From contig ML681991.1 of the NCBI GenBank assembly GCA_007922195.1, positions 48,521,089 through 48,585,088 of the forward strand: a stretch of DNA of 64,000 nucleotides, given 5' to 3'. Origin of the DNA: Podocnemis expansa. Its lineage: Eukaryota; Chordata; Testudines; Podocnemididae. The position numbers and the translations under genes are program-made. The notes beneath the pieces are model-generated. The model worked only from the letters and a program-made list of their open reading frames with translations, searched no databases and was not told where the DNA came from. Positions 1 through 11,165 of the stretch are shown here, piece after piece. How positions within the stretch are numbered: position 1 is the first letter of the stretch; each line of letters starts with the position of its first letter.

Positions 1-312
1 TGAACTTCATAAGATTTTTATTGGCCCATTGTTCCAATTTGTCTAGGTCTCCCTGAATCATGTCCTTGCCCTCCAACGTGTCTACTGTTCCCCCCAGCTT
101 GGTGTCATCCACAAACTTACTGAGAGTGCAGTCTATTCCATCATCCAGATCATTGATGAAAATGTTGAACAGAACCGGCCACAGGACCGACACCTGGGGC
201 ACACCACTCGTGACTGGTTGCCAGCTAGACATGGAACCATTGATTCCTACACGCCGAAACCGTTGATCTAGCCAGTTTTCTATCCACCTTATAGTCCACC
301 TATCCAACCCAT
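1..312 (-). mobile_element. CR1 LINE reverse-transcriptase fragment, cut by the window edge
   Basis: The minus strand reads open for about 104 codons. It gives a CR1-clade reverse transcriptase core in order: a WLDQRF segment, [17 protein letters not shown] (family form GVPQGSVLGPVLFNIF), INDLDDGI, then [14 protein letters not shown] is the degenerate form of the family's YADD/FADD catalytic motif, and the second and third Asp are kept. No internal stop is visible, but the Gly-to-Val and Gly-to-Trp changes in the GVPQGSVLGP loop suggest a dead copy. It is a fragment only: the element continues left of base 1 and its other end stops near 312. Confidence 0.85.
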
Positions 313-1325
313 ACTGTAGGGAGCTTGATAACATCTCTGAGAGTAAAGTACTCACAAAGAAAGAATGAGATCTGGCTGGGAGACAAATCTAGATACCAAG
401 TTGAAAAAGGCACTTTTTGTTTGTTTGTTTGCTTTTAACAAGGATGTGAATTTGCTGTTGGAACAATTCACCAAGGGACATAGTGGATTCTGCATTACAT
501 AAAATCTTTAAAGCAACACTTGAAATCTTTCTAACCATGAGTCTCAGGTCAGTCAGAAGCTCTTGGCTCAATACTGAAACACTGAGCAAGGGTCTCTGAT
601 CTTTCTTATGCAGGAGATCAGAATAAAGAATCTGTATAGCCCTGGTAACCTTAAAATATAACAGTCTAACACCCAGCCTGCTTTCAGTACATCAGACAGT
701 TTCTACCAGTAAGAAACTCAGTGCTAGGGGAAAGTTGTTCCATAATTGCCTAGTTTGTGGGCACTGTCCATGCAAGCTAGTCTATTCTGACTGACACTGT
801 TAATTCTAACTACAGCTGCAACATTCACTCTGTACTGGATAAGCCATTAGCCCAAGATCAGTCAGCAGGTAGACTGTGGTCCAAATCTGGACCTCCAGGC
901 GCTTCTGAAGAGACTGCAAATATTTTATTCACTTATTCTTGTGATTGTTATTGTGAGGTGGAAAATGGTTCTCTGCAGTCTGGACCTTGATTGTAACTTG
1001 ATCAAGAAATCTGGACTTTGACAAAATATAATAGACTATGCCTGCTTTAGTCAGCAGTGACTGGTCATACACCTCTGACACCCTGCCTAGAAGGAGGTCA
1101 ACGAAAAGTCATCATCACTCGGTGACTGTTCTAGAGAGCAATGAATATGCTAAGACATGCGGGCTGTAGTGTATCATCATCTGAGCATGACCTCTCTGTG
1201 TGATCCTGGGACCAAAAGTGCTAATAGAATCTTTGAAGGAAGAAATTGGGAACCCAGAGTAGTTGTGGAAGTTGAGGTACCTATGTAATTAGCACTGGTG
1301 ACAGTTCTGATGTCCACAATACGGG
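313..1325. other. no gene; short CR1 3'-end remnant
   Basis: Around 450-560 the plus strand resembles the 3' non-coding tail of CR1 (a 'ggaacaattcaccaaggg...gtggattct' type sequence). The rest shows no convincing coding potential or recognisable repeat. Confidence 0.4.
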
Positions 1326-1481
1326 AAGGACATTGCTAAATTGGAGAGGATTCAGAGAAGAGCCACAAGAATGATGAAAGGATTGAAAAACATGACGTTA
1401 TAGTCTGAAGGAACTCAGTTTATTTAACCTAAAGAAGAAGTTAAGCGGTAATGTGAGCATCATTGATAAGTACCTACATGG
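1326..1481 (+). mobile_element. CR1 3' segment, 5' half of a split copy
   Basis: It carries the typical CR1 stretch 'ttggagaggattcagagaag' followed by the 'acaagaatgatgaaaggatt', 'gaaggaactcagtttattta' and 'ataagtacctacatg' blocks. The copy breaks at 1481 and appears to resume near 2300 with the next part of the same consensus. Confidence 0.7.
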
Positions 1482-2300
1482 TTAGCCAGTATATCCATCC
1501 AGCAGAAAGGTATATGACACAATCCAATGGCTGTGTAGACCTCCACAGCCTGGATCACACCAGACTGGCACCTCCTGATGATGATACAGGGAATAGCTCA
1601 AGTAGTCTGCCATCTCAGTCTTGCGCTCTCATATTCAGAACCCCAGCCCTTCACTTGAATCCTTTCCCAGTCCACCTCTTCCAGGGTTCACTCAAGTCAA
1701 GCCCAGCCCACTCTCCCTCAGTGACCACAGCTTGTCCAGTCATCAGTTTGCTTGCGATTGGTTTCAGGACCTCAACCCTCCAACTGAGTGCTCAATTTCC
1801 GCCTTCCAAGGTATAGTCCTGTTCCAGCTGGCCCACTTGAATCAGCAAGCCTCACGCTGCACCACCCACCTGTGGTTCCATGCTGACTGATGGTCCAGGT
1901 AGGTATGTGGGATCAGGCCCACCCACTTTTCCAGGCCCCAGCCCAGGGACTCTATGCACTCTGTTGATCACCACTTCAATCCCCTTGCTCCTATTTGGCC
2001 TGTACTTCACCAGGTCCCCTGGGTCATTCCCATCTCCCACAGGTACCTGTAGGCCTTACATCTAGGCTCTACTCTAGCCAATCCCTGATCGTACAATGAA
2101 CTGTCAGGAGACCTGCTTCCCTCAGCCCTGCTAACAGTCTGACCGTCCTCTTCCATGGTCTCAGGCAAACTGCCTAGAGCAGAAGCTGCTGCCCTTGCCT
2201 CATATAACCTACAGGATCCTGACTACCCCTGCAGCCCTCCACTCCTATTGGTTACTACCTCCTAGTAGGGCTTTAACCTCCTTCTTGCCAGAGCAGGAAT
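1482..2300. other. unclassified sequence splitting a CR1 copy
   Basis: About 820 bases lie between two pieces of one CR1 copy, so this is probably an insertion. It is rich in C and T. Its open frames are short, on both strands and without recognisable domains, and I saw no clear target duplication. Confidence 0.4.
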
Positions 2301-2571
2301 ACTACCTCACTACGGGCTGGCAATTGAAGTTAGACACATATGGCATTTATAGGTTAAATAAGGCATTGATTTTTAGTAGGGAGGGTAATTAACCATTGGA
2401 ACAATTTGCCAGAACTGCCAATTCTGAAATAAAGATGGGATGTATTTCTAAAAGAGTTACTAAAAGAATTATACAGGAGGATTTCTCTGGCCTGTTTTAT
2501 ACAAGTGTCTCACCATTTGATCACAATGGTGCATTCCGGTTTGGAATCTATGGAGCTGTTACGTGTTAGCT
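2301..2571 (+). mobile_element. CR1 3' terminal region, 3' half of a split copy
   Basis: It contains 'gggctggcaattgaagttag', then 'gagggtaattaaccattgga', and the terminal 'gatcacaatggtgcattcc' block. These match the order seen in CR1 3' tails and continue the piece at 1326-1481. Confidence 0.7.
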
Positions 2572-2990
2572 CTGTGTTCTTGAGGAATCAGAGCATAGTA
2601 TCCAGCCTGTGCCTTCCCCCAACACATCCCACAACCTCTGCTTGAACTGAAAACCAAAAACAGTAGGAAATGGGAGACATCCTTATCTACCCATATCCAA
2701 AAGCCATCAGCACAGTTGATGGAGCTTCATTTGCATTGACTATGGAAAGCCAAGCTCCAAAGCAAGAACTGCACTGAACCCTGGGATTGAAGAAGCAGGA
2801 ACCGCACTGAACTCTTGGACTGAAGAAGCAGGGAAGCATTGCCTGATGGGAAATCTCACACCAAAATGAACAAACTCAGCAATTATCAGACCATTCTAGT
2901 CACAGACATGATAATTAATACTCAAAATACTGAGTCGCCTGACTGTATTGTGAGCTTCTCTGAACCATTACACCCAGCCAGGAATGTGTA
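2572..2990. other. no gene recognised
   Basis: Two near-identical short blocks (about 2760-2790 and 2795-2830, each with 'aagaagcag' and 'gcactgaac') form a small tandem duplication. Nothing else was recognised. Confidence 0.35.
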
Positions 2991-3255
2991 TTGGCCATGT
3001 AAACAAGTCCTTATAAAAAACCTTTACCCACATCCAACAGTAGTGTGTGTCCTGTGCAAGTCCTGACTGGATCCTGTCTGAGTCTGGATTGAGTCCTGAG
3101 TCCTGATGCTTGGATCTAAAGCTGTATCATTTCCACTGAGATTTGGCTTTTCTTCTTTGCTGATTGCTGTGGGAGCTTTGTTTCCATCCAGCCTCTGACC
3201 CTGATCTGCACAACCTGGAAACCTTTCTGCTACACAGAGTGGTGAGACACCCCCC

Positions 3256-3832
3256 CAGTGGCATCACTAGCGTTGGGCATGCCGGGGCACATGCTCCCGG
3301 TCCCAACACTGGTGCCCTGGATCTCCGGCCCAATCAGGCTGGGGATCCGGGGTCCGATCCCCAGCTGGCCATGGCGGCGGCAGCTCCGTCCCCGGCCGGG
3401 TATCCAGGGCCTGGCTGGCCGTCCCGCAGGCCCCACTCCTTGGCCAGCGATAGGGCCAGGGGGAGGCCACACCGCTGCGAGTGGCTCAGCCACGGCATGG
3501 CCAAGTGGCCCCCGGAAGCTGGGCCCGCACCCGCATCTGCAGCAGCAGGCAGCCAGGGCCCCGATCCCCGGCCAGGGGATCCAGGGCCAGGCCGGGGGAT
3601 CCAGGGCCTGGCCGGCCGGCTGGCCGCCCGTGGCAGCAGCAGTCCTGTCCCCTGCTGGGGATCTGGGGCCTGGCCGCCCGCTGCCGCTTCTGGCAGCGCC
3701 GCGGCACGGCCTAGCCGCTCGCGGCCGGGTGACCTCCCCTGGCCCTATCCCTGGCCAGGGTGTGGGGCCTCTCCCCAGGGGGTGGGGGCTGGGCCCGTGC
3801 CCCAGGTCCGTTGCCCCTCCAGCGACACCTCT
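3256..3832 (+). mobile_element. GC-rich non-autonomous hAT element, copy 1
   Basis: It starts with CAGTGGCATCACTAG and ends with a degenerate inverted partner (CCAGCGACACCTCT). It is flanked by 8-bp repeats that match at 7 of 8 positions (CACCCCCC and CTCCCCCC). An 8-bp duplication and CAG-type ends are the hAT signature. The interior is strongly GC-rich with tandem 'ggatccagggcctggcc'-like units. The corresponding site in copy B (about 32.06-32.1 kb) lacks it. Long open frames on both strands here come from base composition. Confidence 0.75.
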
Positions 3833-3841
3833 CTCCCCCCA

Positions 3842-3910
3842 GCTTCTCTCTCTCTCTCTCTCTCTCTCAACCTCTCTCCGTCTTTGTTAATTATGACTCT
3901 CTCTCTCTAG
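3842..3910. repeat. (TC)n microsatellite
   Basis: There are two runs of TC dinucleotides, about 3845-3869 and 3897-3908, directly after the hAT insertion. Confidence 0.85.
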
Positions 3911-4220
3911 GCTTGATACAGTAGAATCTAGGTAATATTGTAGCTGGGTGTTTTTCTTTCCTTGTATGTTTATCAACGCTGTAACTGGGTACTTTGGGGG
4001 TATTCTTCTCTCCTTTTGTAATTATTAGTGCAAGTTTTAGATACCTAGCAATAAAATGCCTTTTGTTATCAAGCCAGTTTACAGACTCTTCTAAGACGTC
4101 ATTCCCTCTCCTTTGTGGTCTTGCTTTCTTTATATTGCTTTGCAGCAACACTTCTATTACCTAGCCAAAGATCCCTGTGATGCCCACAATCCTGTAAGGT
4201 TTGCTCATTGATGGGGATGG

Positions 4221-4395
4221 TAGCCTGATTGACTCCAGGGGCATATAAGGGTGATAGCTGAAAAGTGCTGTTTTGACCTAGCCTGATTGACTCCAGGGGC
4301 ATATAAGGGTAGCAGCAAAGAAACGCTGTGTGACCCAGCCTACTAAGTTCAGGGACACATAAGGGGTCAGATGAGAGTGCTTATAGACCTGGTCC
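4221..4395 (+). repeat. three ~58-bp tandem units inside LTR-like copy A
   Basis: Units start near 4221, 4279 and 4338. Each carries 'tgattgactccaggggcata'-type sequence followed by 'taaggg', and then a variable tail. The inverse array in copy B (31490-31735) has about four units. Tandem blocks of this kind in an LTR often act as enhancers, which is inference here. Confidence 0.7.
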
Positions 4396-4700
4396 GCTGA
4401 GATGCACCTATATAGAAACACAAGTAACACAAGCAGCACACTAACAGAATTACCATCTTCCCCAAGAGAAAGTAACCCTAATAAATGAGTATACAGCAAG
4501 TTGGTGGGCAAAGTTGGTAACAGAGCTATCAGCAAAAGAAAGCTGGTTCTCCCAGGTTATCTGCAGCATGGCAGAGGTGGGGGACAGGGGGTTGAAGCCA
4601 TGAAAAATCCCCAGGCTAAGAGAAGAAGCAAAGACAGTGAGATTAGGAGCTGCTGTTAAAAAGGGACACACTCTGTGATCAGCAGCTTGTTTTGACAGCC

Positions 4701-5792
4701 AGCCCTGAAGAAGCTAGCGGGAGAAAGAGAGAGCCTGAGCAGAAGATGAAGGCTGAGTAGAAGACAGAAAAAGGAAGTATTGGGGACCTTGAAATAACAG
4801 TCCAAACCCCAAAAAGCACTGGAAGGAGGTGTTTCAGTGCAGTTTTGCTATTTTTTTGTAGCTCTGCATCTCTCTTGGGCTTCCTCTGACTAAAGTACAT
4901 GCATTGGAAATTTTCTTGAAGAGTTTGTGTGTTCCTTGCTTACAGTGTCCCTGAAGAAGGGAACAGGAAACCAAAGGGTCCCAGAGCAAGCATTGTTTGC
5001 TGGGATCATGAGAAAATTCCAGAGAACCAACATTGGTTTCATGGTGTGGGCAACTGGATTCCAGGTTCCCCATTGGTAATTATGGACCTTCACCTAGAGC
5101 ATGTGCCCGGAGACCCAGAACCATAGTGACTCCTGCTCAGTTTTTCCCAGCTCTGCAAGGCAAAAGCACACAGGGCCGAAGATTTGGGCCTGGTGTAGCA
5201 GCCTGGTAAGAGTTTGGTGGGGGGCTTCCATCCAGGGATATAATTGCTCTATGGAGAGGGGTTCTTCTACCTTCTTCTAATGTATCTAGTGCTAGACAAA
5301 GTCAGAGAGAGGAGAGTGATGGATACATCTGTCTGTTCCAATCTGCCACTTCGCTATTACCATAATTCAGCATTTGTATTTGAGTAACACACCAGGGGCC
5401 CATTGTGCCTACAGTATCTGATTGCTTTAAATGTGTTGAACATGACAGTGTCACCAATAGTCTCTGTGATTTATGAGGCTTTCTCTCCCATGTCTTTATG
5501 ACTAGATGAGAAGAGTTGACCAGAAACTTACCTATTCGGGATTTCAAAAATTACTTCTCTAGCGTAAGAGGCTGCAATTTGATAATACTAGCAGTTAGGG
5601 ACAAAATCAGAAAGGCTATGGCACAAAACAAGTTACACCTAGCAATGGACATTAAATTAATTTTTAAAAAGTGTTTTTAAATATATAGGTGCAAGAGAAA
5701 GATGGAGGAGAGTGTGGTACCTGGAAAGGAAAGCTAATAATTGATGCCATCAGGAAGGCTAAGATATTCAATGTCTATCTTGCTTCTTTAAA
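4701..5792. other. no gene recognised
   Basis: No coding domain or clear repeat family. The stretch 4960-5110 has the look of an old dispersed repeat, but I cannot name it. Confidence 0.3.
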
Positions 5793-6215
5793 GGCTGTGT
5801 TCACACACAGGGGGTTATTTCAATACGGTTGTTTCGAAACAACCGTATCGAAATAACACCTTATTTCAAAATGACTTATTTCAAATTAGCAAAAAAGTCA
5901 CTTTGAAATAAGGAGAAAAGCCGGAACTGAAATAGCAATCCTGGACAACAGTTATTTCGAAACGACTCATGGTTGTTTTGAAACAACATGTTCAGACGAC
6001 AGTTGTTTCAAAACAAGTAGTTTTGAAACACCGTTGTTTCAAAACAACACGTTCGCACGGTGTTGTTTCAAAACAACCATTGCGAAACAACGTTGTGTCG
6101 CCCACAGACTAGGTTTAACTTGTTTTGAAACAACTGTGCATCGTGTGAACAGCCGAAACCTTATTTCGAAACAACCTCCTTTGTTTCGAAATAAGGAGGC
6201 TGTGTGAACACAGCC
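5793..6215 (+). mobile_element. Harbinger-type MITE, 423 bp (copy 1 of a matched pair)
   Basis: Terminal inverted repeats are GGCTGTGTTCACAC at the left and GTGTGAACACAGCC at the right, flanked by AAA on both sides (3-bp duplication). The interior is packed with TTTCGAAA-centred palindromes such as gttgtttcgaaacaac and their TTTTGAAA or TTTCAAAA derivatives. It is the same family as 11857-12280 in the opposite orientation, and similar to the ends of the coding Harbinger at 27784. Confidence 0.85.
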
Positions 6216-6218
6216 AAA

Positions 6219-6342
6219 GTGTCTGACAAAGTGGGATTTCCTCCCACAAAAGCTCATGGAATCAATAAATGTGTTAGTATTTAAGTGCCAAACTCCTTGT
6301 TTGTTTTACTGAACTAGACGAAGACAGCTGTGTCTTTGGAAC
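6219..6342 (+). mobile_element. Penelope-like element 3' tail
   Basis: It begins with a decayed hammerhead-like core (ctgacaaagtggg, cccacaaaagctcatg). It continues with 'aataaatgtgttagt', 'aagtgcc', 'actccttgtttgttttactg' and 'gaactag', ending '..ttggaac'. This is the same order of blocks that follows the Penelope endonuclease at 45969. Both core regions are mutated here. Confidence 0.7.
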
Positions 6343-6485
6343 TTATCTTGCTTCAAGTTTTACTATAAACATGAAAGATGACAAGATACTCATCAAAGTC
6401 AATGTTACCCAGGAGTGAGGAACACAAGTCAGAACAGTGAATGCATTCGTTAATGAATATTTAGATAAATGAGATGTGTTCCCGA

Positions 6486-7000
6486 CAGGGGCATCGCTGC
6501 CCGGGAGAGGGACCTGGGGCATGGGCCCAGGCCCTACCCCCAGCCCACAGGCCCCTCCTCCAGCCCACAGGCCCTGCCCCCTGGCCAGGGACAGGGTCAG
6601 AAGCCGCCGTGCCACCATGTAGTTAGGCTACGCATCCTCAACCGGGGACGGGGACAGAAGCAGCCACCAGCGGCCGGGCCCGGCATCCCCGGCCGACGAC
6701 AGCGCCGAAAGTGGCCGCTGGCGCTGGGGCCCCAGATCCCCGGCCGGGGACGGGGCTGCCATGGCCGCCGCTGGCCAAGCCCCGGATCTGTGACTGGGGA
6801 CAGGGCTGCCGTGGCCACCAGTGGCTGGACCCTTGATTCCCAGCCAGGGATGGGGCTGCTGCGGCCAGTGGCACCTGGGCCCTGGATCTCTGGCCCAGTT
6901 GGGCTGGAGACTGGGCGAGAGGCAGCCCCATCAGACCCGGGGCACCGGTGCTGGGATTTGGGGCATGTGCCCCGGCTGTTGAGGGCCAGAGACGTCCCTG
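6486..7000 (-). mobile_element. GC-rich non-autonomous hAT element, copy 2
   Basis: It starts CAGGGGCATCGCTG and ends GACGTCCCTG, flanked by an exact 8-bp duplication GTTCCCGA (6478-6485 and 7001-7008). In reverse complement its interior matches copy 1 at 3256-3832, including the 'ccggggcacatg' block at one end and the 'gccccaggtcc' block at the other. This confirms that the family is mobile. Confidence 0.85.
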
Positions 7001-7180
7001 GTTCCCGATGACAGACCCTGATGGAATTCATTGTGGACTACTTAAGGGAGTAGCTGAAGCAATGTTGGAACCAAAAGCAATTATCTTTGAGAAATTATGG
7101 CAGATGTTTGAGATCCCAGAGAGCTAGAGAAGAGCAAACATTGGACATATCTTTTGAAACAGAAATAGAAAAGACTTATT

Positions 7181-7310
7181 CTAGAGGGGTAGCCGTGTTA
7201 ATCTATTTCAGCAAAACAAACAAGGACTCCTGTGGCACTTTTAGAGACTAACAAATTTATTTATTGCATGAGTTTTTGTGGGTGTAATCCCACTTCGCCA
7301 AATGCATGAA
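7181..7310 (-). mobile_element. Penelope-like element 3' tail
   Basis: In reverse complement it gives a hammerhead-like region (ttggcgaagtggg, cccacaaaaactcatgc), then aataaataaatttgttagtctct, 'agtgccacaggagtccttgt' and 'acacggctacccctct'. The conserved CTGATGA core is degraded to TTGGCGA. Confidence 0.75.
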
Positions 7311-7564
7311 ATGGAAACTGTTGTATATACACATGCAGAGACGAGTCAGTCACAAAGTCAGTTCAGACTTTTTCAGCAAACCAGAAAGTTGTTTTGTTTC
7401 AAACAGTGTGGAACCAGAGATGGGAAGTTGAGAAAGTTAACAGAGATAAAAATTACCTTTTGTAATGAGTTAGCCATTTCAAGCTTCTATTCAAACCTAA
7501 TCTGATGGTGTCAAATTTGCATATGAATTTCAGCTCTGTAGTTGCATAGATCAGTCAAAAAAAC

Positions 7565-8240
7565 TTTAATACCTGGAAAGATACTGAAACAAATCATTAA
7601 ACAATTACTTTGTAAACAGCTAGAAGGTAATAGGGATAGAAGGAATAGCCAGGACAGATTCATAAAGAACAAATCATGCCAGACCAGCTAATTTCATTCT
7701 TTGATGGACTTACTCTCCTTGTTAATGGGGGACGCAGTAGAGATGATAGATCTTTATTTTAGCATTTGACAACGTCTCCTATGACATGTTCATTAGCAAC
7801 TTAAGTAAATGTTCTGCATGAAATTTGTGTAAGGCGGGTGCACAGCTGGTTAAAAGATTTGCTACAAAGAGTAGTCATCAGAGTCTTACCATCAAACTGG
7901 GATGATGGATCAATGGACGTGCTGCAGACATTCAGTTTTTGGTCTGATAGTGTTCAACACTTTCATTACTTACAGGAATATCAGAGTGGAGAGTAAGCTT
8001 ATAAAATTTACAGATAACACTATTCTGGGAAGGGTCCGTGGGCACTTTAGAAGATGCTATAAGAACCAAAACAATTTTGACAAATTAGAGAATTGCCCTG
8101 AAATCAACAAGATGAAATTCAATAAAGATGAGGAAGGAAAATCAAAGGCACAGCTGCAAAATGGGGAACATCTGCCTAGATGGTGGCACTCCTGAGAAGG
8201 ATCTGGAGTCTATAGAGGATCCAAAATTGAGTATAAAAGT
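7565..8240 (+). pseudogene. CR1/L3-like LINE reverse-transcriptase remnant
   Basis: The DNA follows the CR1 RT consensus: 'acagattcataaagaacaaa' (finger region), 'tttgacaacgtctcctatga' (the FDxVSY region), 'aggcgggtgcacagctggtt', the 'ttataaaatttacagataac' block (YADD region, here LQI..) and 'aaatcaacaagatgaaattc'. Frames are broken by stops and small indels throughout, so no functional protein is possible. Both element ends are missing. Confidence 0.75.
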
Positions 8241-9496
8241 AGGCTTGGAGCAGAATTTCATTTGTTAAGTAGTTTTAATTTATAATATCCACATTTATAA
8301 GAATTTTTTCAGTTTTTATCCTTTTTAATTTTTACAGTTGGCAGAAATGATAGGGAGGGCCAGTTGATGAGGTCAGCCAATTATAATTTAATGACAGTAG
8401 CTGATGAGTTTCAAAAATTTTTTTATAATCATTAAGACATTCTGTTGACATCATAAGGCAAATAAGTAAAGTAAATATCTTTAAAACTACCTCTAAGAAG
8501 TTCACAGGTAGCATTTTTCTTATTTTTCCTATCAGAAAATGTTGGTTACAATCAATGAAAAAGCATGCATTTGGATTGTACTTGGTACCTAACAGTGTAG
8601 GTTGAGTATCTATCATTCCCCTGAGGCTGACAGAATTTGAAGAACTTTCATCCAATCTCACCTTTCTTTATCCTCAAAATGTCTGTTGTCTTTGAAGCAG
8701 AAATCTCAGATCAGAAAGACTCTGGATACGACACCTGACAGGTGGATCTGATCCCATGTGGGCAGTAAAGTGTACCTAGCCCTGGGTAGACATCTCCTCT
8801 CTTACTGCTAGACAGGGAAAAAAGGGTTACTCAAAGCCTTAGGGAGATTTGAGCTCATAACACAACTTATATAAGACCAGGGCTGTACCCAATGAGTTAT
8901 TCTGCAACAAGTCTTCACCTTCCCCTGCTGAAGTCAGCTGGATCTGGCCCATGCATGTAAGTGCCTGACACCAATATTCTGGAGGGATGCTTCAGCCTGA
9001 GATGTCAGCTTCCACACAGCTGTAGCCCTGGAGAAAAACCAGGAGTCCAACACTCTTGTACTGACACACTAGACCCCCAATCCCCTCCCAGAGCAGGGGG
9101 AAGAACCCAAGAGTGCTGATTCCTGACCTCGGTGCTAAGTTCCTACACCCCCCCCCAAAAGGAGATGAATTTAAACTGAAGGATTGAAATAGGGACCAAT
9201 GTGACCTATTATGGAAAACTAAGTCATTTGTTAGCTCGGAAGCCTTTTTGCATTTGCATGGTAACAACAGTTTTTGGTCTCATCTCTAGCATAGCAACTC
9301 CATCGATTATCCCAGACAAGAATGCTTAGGGAAAGAATCTTCTCAGCCTCAACAATATCTCATGTTTCTCCCCATCTCCAGAGATGGATGAGTGCACGTG
9401 TAAATAGAAAGCAAGAGATCAGAATTGTTTCTGTATCAATTTTTACAGTTATTTGCTGCCCGAAAAGGAAAACCCCAAAACACTTGCTTTTGTGAG
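8241..9496. other. no gene; possible tRNA-derived SINE remnants
   Basis: On the minus strand, 8715-8900 holds a B-box-like 'gagctcaaatc'. On the minus strand, 9030-9150 holds a 'gtctagtg...gactcctggttt' arrangement like tRNA-derived SINEs. Both are weak. Nothing else was recognised. Confidence 0.3.
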
Positions 9497-10040
9497 TCAC
9501 ATTGTCCTGTCTCCTGCCAGGCCCATGTGTGTGTTGTCCTCACGTGTATTTGAATCTCTTGATTGTATGAGTCTCGTGTGTCTCATGTTATATTTCTTGC
9601 ATGTATCTTTGTGGGTATGATGACTCTTGCTTCTGTGAATCAGAGGCTTCACTGTCATTGGCATTGTCACCTGTGTGTGTTTGTGTCTCTTTGCATATTT
9701 TTCTGAGTGTTGCTTTCCACTTTTCTTTCCTTGCCTAGAGCCAAGGAGCAGTGAGAGAAAATTCCAGCCCAACCCGTTCCTTGTAAAAATTTCAGATGTG
9801 TTTTCAGTTCCAAGAGAAAATAGTTCACACCACTCATCTGTCAATCTCTCTTTATTGTCTCTTTCCCCATTTCTCTCTCTGTCTTTCATTATTAAAATTC
9901 CAAAGGCATTTTTCTGCCCTCCCCTCAACACACAAACAACACTGAAAAGTAGTGGGAGCTTTTCTTCCTTCAGACAGCCATTCTCATCCTGCAGGGAAAG
10001 AATTATGTATCATTTAGATGGAGAGATGTTCAATGCAGAT
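9497..10040 (+). repeat. dispersed repeat, copy 1 of 3 (also ~37.95 and ~46.8 kb)
   Basis: Shared blocks include 'gtgtatttgaatc', 'tatttcttg(t)gcatgt', 'ctttcattattaaaattcca', 'aggcatttttctgccc' and the 'cctgcagggaaagaattatg' end. The T/G-rich composition creates long open frames on both strands that carry no known domain. The family is not identified. Confidence 0.5.
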
Positions 10041-10196
10041 CAGCCCATCTCCTCTTTGTGCAGCTATTCTAGGGTTATCTGGTCAAACTAACAGTCTAGC
10101 ACTGCAGTCCAAGAAGTAAATTGTTCAAACTGCTACCTTCAATTCAAAGTGATTCAAATGCTTAGTTTCTCACGGTATGCAGTTCCATGAAACATC

Positions 10197-11165
10197 ATGT
10201 GGGAGACTGAGGGGCACGCTGGGGAAGGTGGGGAGTTGTTGCAATATATATATAGTGTCAAAGCCACTGTCCTGGATGAAACCCAGAGCATCCAGGAGTA
10301 CATCAGTAAGATGGCACCCAAAGATGAGCTGCTGAGAGAATGCCTGAGGCAGCAGCAGCAGACATGGGAGGAAGATCAAGCAGAAGAAGTGCCATGGCAA
10401 GACAAGACCCTGCATGGGATGTACCATCGACAGATAGCTGAGGTGGCTGACATTGGGAAATCCTACCAGTGGCTGGAAAAGGCTGGACTAAAAGACATCT
10501 CTGAGGCACTGATCCTAGCAGCACAAGAACAGGCACTGAGCACCAGATCCATTGAAACAGGGGTCTACCACACTAGACAGGACCCAAGGTGCAGACGGTG
10601 CAGAGAGGCCTCAGAGACAGTCCAACACATAGTGGCAGGATGTAAGATGCAGGCAGGAACAGCATACCCTGAACGGCACAACCAAGTAGCTGGCATTGTG
10701 TACAGGAACATCTGCACAGTGTATGGGCTAGACCCTCCCAAGACCAGATGGGAGATCCCACAGAAGGTCGTGGAGAATAACAGGGCTAAGATTCTGTGGG
10801 ACTTCCAGATCCAGATGGACAGGCAGGTACTGGCCAATCAACCAGACGTCATGGTAATAGACAAGGACCAGAAGACAGCGGTGGTGATAGATGTAGCAGT
10901 GCCAAGTGACAGCAACATCAGGAAGAAGGAGTATGAGAAGCTGGAGAAGTACCAGGGCCTGAAAGAGGAACTAGAGCAGATGTGGAAAGTGAAGGCCAAA
11001 GTGGTCCTAGTGGTGGTAGGAACACTCGGGGCTGTGACTCCTAAGCTGGGAGAGTGGCTCCAACAGATCCCAGGAACAACATCAGAGCTCTCTGTCCAGA
11101 AGAGTGCAGTGCTAGGAACAGCTAAGATACTGCGCAGAACCCTCAAACTCCCAGGCCTCTGGTAG
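10197..11165 (+). pseudogene. C-terminal part of a REL-endonuclease LINE (R4/R2-like), uninterrupted
   Basis: This 322-codon reading frame has no stop or frameshift. It corresponds to the end of a site-selective-type non-LTR retrotransposon polyprotein. Residues 132-149 form a C-x2-C-x8-H-x4-C zinc knuckle. They are followed by the restriction-like endonuclease region with PD at 216-217 and the second acidic residue Asp233 in VVIDVAVPSD, then KKEYEKLEKY and a conserved tail ending KLPGLW. The RT domain is missing, so this is a 5'-truncated insertion and the ATG at 10197 is not a real start. The family assignment to the R4-like group is from memory of motifs. The intact frame suggests a fairly recent insertion. 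Confidence 0.8.

Larger units (their letters stand above)
2990..4700 (+). repeat. LTR-like repeat copy A, with an inserted GC-rich hAT
   Basis: This repeat aligns, with long matching blocks, to sequence on the opposite strand at about 27.5-27.78 kb plus 31.34-32.1 kb (copy B). It has a TATA-like 'cttataaaaaacc' near 3010, an AATAAA at 4050-4055 and an internal set of about 58-bp tandem units, a layout that fits an LTR. No retroviral or other coding domain is visible beside it, so the class is uncertain. The outer limits are approximate. Base 3256-3832 is a foreign insertion absent from copy B. Confidence 0.55.

Noticed and set aside
3164..3910. 248-codon and overlapping frames on both strands, proline/glycine-rich
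   Set aside because: They lie within the GC-rich hAT insertion; open frames on both strands come from GC-rich tandem sequence.
5793..6215. TTTCGAAA palindrome arrays as a bacterial-type operator or origin
   Set aside because: They are confined to Harbinger elements with target duplications and inverted ends, so they are subterminal transposon repeats.
6469..7031. 180- and 144-codon frames on opposite strands
   Set aside because: They coincide with hAT copy 2 and cross its ends and target duplication.
9497..10091. 144- and 138-codon overlapping frames
   Set aside because: T/G-rich dispersed repeat present three times; reading frames are not conserved among copies.
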